A stretch of DNA of 64,000 nucleotides from Gerris lacustris (lineage: Eukaryota; Arthropoda; Insecta; Hemiptera; Gerridae). The stretch lies in the NCBI GenBank assembly GCA_951217055.1, contig OX578277.1, forward strand, positions 69,202,455 to 69,266,454, read 5' to 3'. Both the position numbers and the translations under genes were made by a program. How positions within the stretch are numbered: the stretch's first letter is position 1; each line of letters starts with the position of its first letter. The notes beneath the pieces are model-generated. The model was not told the DNA's origin. It made no database searches and saw only the letters and a program-made list of their open reading frames with translations. Shown here piece after piece: positions 59,024-64,000 of the stretch.

Positions 59024-59384
59024 TTTTAGAGTGTACCAAAATGTTTCAACTTATATTTCCTATTTATATTATTTATCTATTTTCCAATTCGTTTTTTTTT
59101 AATTATTTAAAACTATCTTATTTATTTATAATGTCATTTAATTTTATAATATGTTGTTGTAAATTATGAAATAGTTGAGTTAGATTAGTGATTGTAAATC
59201 AATACCTTATTTATTCAAAGGAATAACAGAGGATTTCCTCTCCCCGTAAAAACAAATTTATTACACTACTACTTAAGCACTATTTTGATTAATTTCAATT
59301 ATTAGTCAATTATTATTATTCAGATCATAAAAGCTTCTAAATTATGTAGCTAGGAGAGACTTTACTCTTACTATGTTATCACTT

Positions 59385-59425
59385 AACACTGAAGATGACA
59401 TACAATGTCGAAAGTCGTTTATGTA
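59385..59425 (+). repeat. Penelope-type tail motif with hammerhead-like core
   Basis: ACACTGAAGATGACATACAA then TGTCGAAAGTCG. The stem GACA-TACAA-TGTC is perfect. CTGAAGA and GAAA fit a hammerhead core, again with one extra T before the stem. No RT or GIY-YIG frame was found nearby. Confidence 0.35.
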
Positions 59426-62400
59426 TTTTAATATAAATTCAGGTAACAATATTGTTGTGTTTCTTTCTATTAACCCATCTAGTCATAATTAAGAAGTGGT
59501 ACCACAAAATCTTAGTCAAAACAACCAGTCATTTGAAGTCTGTTATTTAGCAATGAGCATTGAACGTCCAGTTCAAACTTTTTGAGATTAGTTTTTGTTA
59601 ACATATTCTTAAATTTCCACAATTTTCACAGTATTAACATTGGGTAACAATATAAACTTTTCAGTTCAAAATATGTTCAGAATAAGTTCAAAATAACTGC
59701 CAGGAGATTGTTGTAATATTAATGAGAAATTGATTTTGAAGTTTGTAACCGGCTAGTTGTTGGAAGTGGAGTATTAGAGAGGTCTAATAGTTCTAAGTTG
59801 TTGCATATCCCCTGTCTTGATGGAGAAGGGATTAGACTGAGGGTCTCTAGCGTTAGTTGGCCCTAGCACGGTGCTCTGATAGTAGGACCCTGTTAGTGCT
59901 ATGTCGCCTCCAGGTTAGAATCGTAGTCTATACTCCTGGTATCCTGCATAATAGAACGCAAGCTTTCCCATCTACCTTCTACCACCCCTTTGTCCTCTTG
60001 CCTCACCTGAAATTGCCTTCGGGGGTCTTCTTTTAATTATGCACGGGGACGGACCAGACAATTGACAATCTCCTCTTATAACCCAATGCCCATAGCAGGG
60101 AGAGGGATCTCTCCTCTCCCTAGTTAACTTGAAACCATGATGAAGCCAATTGATCCGTTCATCTAGAAAAATCAGTTTTAAGTCTCTTTCTCAAATTCAA
60201 TCTGGAATACAATCATTCACGACTCTTTGGAAAAATGACATCTGCTGCCTATTCACCATGTGAAACTTCCTTATGATAATGAAACCACGTAAATCTCTGT
60301 TGTATGTCCTCATACAACCTTTATGTATGAAAATATTTTGTTTAATCTATATAGAGTTAAACACATGAATTATGCAACGCAGATATTTCGTTTATGTATT
60401 TCAATAAGTGATTATGTATATACACTGGAATAACGTTTATTTTTACTGATAAATCCTGACTTATGCATGTACCATTACAATTTAATATTGATTACTTCAC
60501 CAAACATAGTAGTTATAATGTTCTCTTGAAGGACGAATCAAAATTTATTCTCCTTTTTAACCATGCAACATTTTGAAGTGTGAATTTTGATTAGAGAAAA
60601 AATAAATTATTCAGTTTGTTTTTTTTGGTTTTCGTAGAAAAATTATCGTTAAAAGCAATTTAAAACTGTATCTATAGCTTTACTTTTCACAAAATATTGA
60701 CTGCAGTGTACCTAGTATAAGTCCCTAGTAGGGGATTAAAATCCCCTACTATAAACTCTATATTTTCCTTTTTTAAATCTTTCTGGTTGAAAGGTAAAAT
60801 AAATTATAATAAATATTAAAACTAGTGTTCTGCATTTAACTGGTATTTTTTACTTCCCTATCTTCAACAGTATGAAGTCGAAACAGGGCTTTTACAACTT
60901 ATGTAATATTATTATTATTATTTATTTTTATTTTTTTTATGACTTCAATTTTATAGATATCTATATTTATACAATATTTTGAAACTTTATTAATCAAACT
61001 TTTATTACAAGTCTTGCTGAACCGTTTATCGACGTCTTTTATCATCAACGATCTTTGAGACATGCTTTTCGTTTCTCCATGTTTTACTGCCACACTTCTT
61101 CCCTTTTTGACATAAGATATAAATGATTACTTTCCAATGCCCTTTTGCAGGTATTCTGGTATCGTAAAATCGAACAAAATTTATAACTATAAATGAAGAC
61201 GTCTTCAAAATCTTCCTTTTTCAAAAAGAAGTTCTTGCTGCTGCTCTCAAAAACAAATTGTAATTTTATCTTCAAAAAGAAGACATGATGTGGCAACACT
61301 GACGTGCCTCCTTGCTGTGGTAAACCTGTTTGTGTTTGTTGACTGCTATTACTTCAGGCTACAATTCTTGCGAAGTTGCCGTGACGTCTTTTACGACTGC
61401 CTATTAATAATTTCTCCTGCTTTCACTATTCATTTACGTCTCACTCGCGAAGGCCTACACTCTAACCTATGTGCTTTTTTTAAGACATTTATATCCCCGC
61501 CGCCCCTCCTACATTTTTCTCTTCTTTATTTTATTTCCAGCTGTGTAAAAAGAGGTTGAATAAAGCATAGAAGTAAAGAGAAATATAGGGATAAAATTAT
61601 ATTGGTTCTTCTTCATCTCAGCTTGTGGGAAATTCTGTTGCGTTGGAGTATCTGTTTTTCTTCTTAGTTAAAAAAAAACCTTCAATCAAACGCAGAACTT
61701 CTATTGAAGAAATCGTTTTCAAGAAAAAGCAATTTTATATGTTCTCTGTTGCTTTTTGTCGTAGTATTTCAAGTATTATAGACGGTTATTTTATCTCGAT
61801 GTAATAAAATTTTCAGTATTTGTTTCCCTTTAGCAATGCATTTTACCAGTCCTATCATTATTTATTGTCCTTTTTTTGATGTGTTTCTTTTATATTTCTT
61901 CAATGAAACAGTTAAAATAAATTTCCTGATGCACTGAAGGAAAATATTCATTATAACTTACTTAAAATATAAGCTTTATTACAACTTGAAAACCCATCAT
62001 CTGTGGATTAAGAGAACAAATTATCCTACGTAAAGGTTTGGCAGCGATTTGGTGTAGAAAATACACCGTAAAGTGTAGATAATGCATTTTGTGATATAAT
62101 ATGTACAATTGACCTTATAATTACATGTTGTTCCGAAAAAGGACAAAACTTTACTATCCTTTTGAACATTTTTATGAGTAGTTTTAGTCTGAAATTTCTT
62201 AAACATTGCTTATAGTGTTTGTTGATAGGTTCATGTAATTGCTTTATATAGGCCGAAAACGTCTTTGATTAATAAAAAAAAAAAAAAAATTAATGATTAA
62301 TGATTAATAAAAAACAGTTTCTTTTAATCTATGTTTGTTAATGATAACATATTTAAGATATAATGTAAAGTTAACTTTTTGTCAGTTTTTAGATCATGCT

Positions 62401-63010
62401 ACTTTTGCGTATTATAAGGATTTATTAATTTTTTACAAAAGGAATACATTTTTATGACATTTTATTCAAGATGGCGACCCAGTTCTTCCAAATGTATATA
62501 TTATTAATCCTAGACAAAATTTTGATGTATCACTTTAAGAAAATACATCAAGTATAAGCGTGTTTTTTGTATCAATGTAAGGATATTTATTGTACTAACT
62601 ACACTGCTTCGCAAAATTGGTTATTTGTTTTAATTTTCGTTTTAAAGGGAGAGAAAATACTAAATGTGCCCACGTGAAGTTCATTTTTATGCCCGTTAAT
62701 ACAGTGAATAATTATTTGGTTTCTCTCTTAAAAGATAGTTAAAATTTAAATCCTTTCAAGTACTGTTAATCAGCCAAATAATTCGATTTCATTTTAAGAG
62801 GGTTAAAATATGCTATTACCATGAGACTAATTTAATTCCTGGAACTCTCGATAATCCAGGAATAAATATTCCCTCAGTGTTGTATTATTTGATTTGGGTA
62901 CTCTAATGGTATTAGAAATCAATCACAAACACAGGTTCGAAATAACTTTAGAAGAGAGAATTTGGTAGAATCCCTTTAGAGCTATGTTATTGGCTAAACA
63001 AAGATATCAC
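59426..63010. other. No gene seen over 3.5 kb
   Basis: A GC-richer block at 59790-60120 lacks a frame. A 24-bp near-perfect hairpin, TAGTAGGGGATT with its complement, sits at 60729-60754. A plus-strand frame at 61290-61559 (starts MATLTCLLAVVNLFVFVDCY) is hydrophobic like a signal peptide, but no splice or promoter context supports it. A decayed Penelope-like end (GGCCGAAAACGTCTTTGATT) lies near 62252. Confidence 0.35.
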
Positions 63011-63014
63011 TAAC

Positions 63015-63148
63015 CTTTGACGTTGTTACTCTCTTTGTCAAGCCTAATTGAATTTGGTATACCGTTAGATTGTATACCGTTCTGGGGGACGGCAGACGGC
63101 AGTGCCCCCGCCAAATCGAGCACAGCCGTACCATCCTTAACTGCGATG
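63015..63148 (-). CDS. Internal exon of an unrecognised gene
   Basis: This 134-nt block of about 50% GC sits in 70% AT DNA. On the minus strand it is preceded by a T-rich tract ending ATTTGAG and followed by the good donor AAAG|GTTAGT. The favoured frame (1 nt + 44 codons + 1 nt) reads IAVKDGTAVLDLAGALPSAV and ends RLDKESNNVK. A second frame is also open (contains VRLCSIWRGHC), but its composition is less protein-like. The segment is low in complexity and polar, with a repeated NGI (QNGIQSNGIPN), as in linkers of regulatory proteins. No family is recognised. The rest of the gene would lie to the right of the window and possibly far to the left. Confidence 0.5.
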
Positions 63149-63369
63149 CTCAAATAAAAAAAAAAATATATATATATATTATTTGATTTAAGATTGTGGT
63201 GTGTATTTGCCAAGTCAGAAAATGTTTTAAATTTAAAAGTGTAGTGATTTGGCAAAGAGAATAGATATATTTTTCGAAATTTTGGAGATAGTTACCCCAT
63301 AGGTGCGTTGTAGCTAATTCCATAAGATTGATTTTACTTTACAAGGATGGAGTTTTCTATCAATTTATT

Positions 63370-63921
63370 GCTTTCGAGTTTACCGAAGGTAATTGAAGCA
63401 GACATCAGGGACTATTTTTGGATCCGTGTCTGTCTGTCGCTCAATTTTTAGAAACCAGCATATCTTAAAAACTGCACATCCAATTTTATTGAAACTTGTA
63501 TGGCAAGTCATAAGTCATAATTAGCTCATTGTTAGTCCCTATATACGTTTCAACCTTCTGCACCTTATCTTCTGTTTGCGCACTAACTATTTTGAAGAAC
63601 TTTGAATGGTTTGTAAAAAATAGCTCTCGCAAGTTTCCCATAATAATTGTACTACCGTCCACGAACACTTAATATTGAATATAAATCAGTGCGACTCTAC
63701 TGGGAAATGATGAAAGAGATCTAAAACACACTCATCACTTTCATTTCTTGCTTTCTTCCGCGTGCGCATCAATTAATTTTTGGTTCGTAAAATGTTCCCT
63801 GATATCTGAAACGGATTTCTGACCAGGAATTTTTTAAATCGAGAACAAAAAAAAAATTTTTCATAAAAATTTAAAAAAAAATTAGTCATAATGCTTCCGT
63901 TACCCTCGGTAAGCTCACAAG
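63370..63921. mobile_element. W-family element, complete copy with inverted ends
   Basis: The left end GCTTTCGAGTTTACCGAAGG and the right end (inverse) CTTGTGAGCTTACCGAGGGT are terminal inverted repeats of about 30 bp, each with an internal TTACCGAAGGTAA hairpin. The non-coding 550-bp body holds the family phrases CGTGTCTGTCTGTCGCTCAA, CATATCTTAAAAACTGC and GTTCCCTGATATCTGAAACG. This copy defines the family ends. It lies close to the exon at 63.0 kb, on the acceptor side. Confidence 0.6.
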
Positions 63922-64000
63922 AAAAAAGAGTCTGATTCTTCTTTTAAATCTTCTAAAAGATTTGGAGATTCCATGTAACGAAAAAGCGTAATATTAAGTG

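Noticed and set aside
59750..60130. GC-richer block considered as an exon or LINE 3' end
   Set aside because: Stops in all frames and no LINE motif could be read.
61290..61559. 89-codon plus-strand frame starting MATLTCLLAVV, signal-peptide-like
   Set aside because: No supporting promoter or splice signals, and the rest of the frame is biased towards Phe and Leu. Kept only as a remark.

Overview
The window is AT-rich eukaryotic DNA (roughly 70% A+T by eye) with very few coding exons and many transposon relics and microsatellites. The mix of elements points to an arthropod with a repeat-dense genome: a copia element primed by the initiator-Met tRNA anticodon arm, a DUF4817-type DDE transposon, Merlin, Helitron-like ends inside (TA)n, Penelope-type tail motifs, an hAT MITE and tRNA-derived SINEs. 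The phylum is an inference and I cannot name the species. Nothing looks bacterial: there are no operons, Shine-Dalgarno sites or CRISPR arrays, and no full-length rRNA or tRNA genes.

Host genes. I find three credible pieces, all on the minus strand. (1) A small secreted proline-rich protein gene spans about 25.26-22.75 kb. It has a TATA box, a 9-nt first coding exon (M-I-A) with a GTAAGT donor, a signal-peptide plus Pro/Gln exon, and a Pro/Cys-rich exon. The phases fit across both junctions, and the 3' end is unresolved. (2) A housekeeping-style promoter (DREF-like TATCGATA and a full CRE) leads into a candidate first exon that ends MEPE|GTAAGT at 21.25 kb. (3) A well-bounded 134-nt internal exon lies at 63.0-63.15 kb, from a gene I do not recognise. 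On the plus strand, three AG|GT points behind pyrimidine-rich tracts (7.06, 36.19 and 57.46 kb) resemble recursive-splicing ratchet points of one very long intron that may contain the window.

Mobile DNA by region. 1-9 kb: three MITE-like inverted-repeat elements and one copy of a dispersed repeat. 9.8-11.3 and 26.0-27.7 kb: two near-identical Helitron-like elements that end in hairpin-CTAG|T and sit in (TA)n. 12.4-16.9 kb: a nested complex, in which a decayed DDE transposon with long inverted arms was entered by a deleted 1.9-kb copia element. That element has 157-bp LTRs differing at 2 bases, a 5-bp target duplication, and a gag start fused to reverse transcriptase. 17-20.7 kb: dispersed repeats, degenerate tandem units and a Merlin transposase relic. 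28 kb: a 502-bp foldback element with a TAA duplication. 28.7-44.2 and 63.4-63.9 kb: many copies of a terminal-inverted-repeat family (called W here), a Gypsy pol relic, a second MITE family (Z) and a LINE 3'-end fragment. 45.4-45.8 kb: an unrecognised decayed coding stretch. 52.9-56.7 kb: long (TA)n arrays, a 281-bp near-perfect palindrome carrying two opposed hammerhead-like motifs, and a tRNA-derived SINE. 58.3-59.4 kb: a family-V repeat, a perfect 122-bp hAT MITE and another Penelope-type motif.

The genes do not form a pathway that can be seen here. Most of the window is best read as intronic and intergenic DNA shaped by successive transposon insertions.
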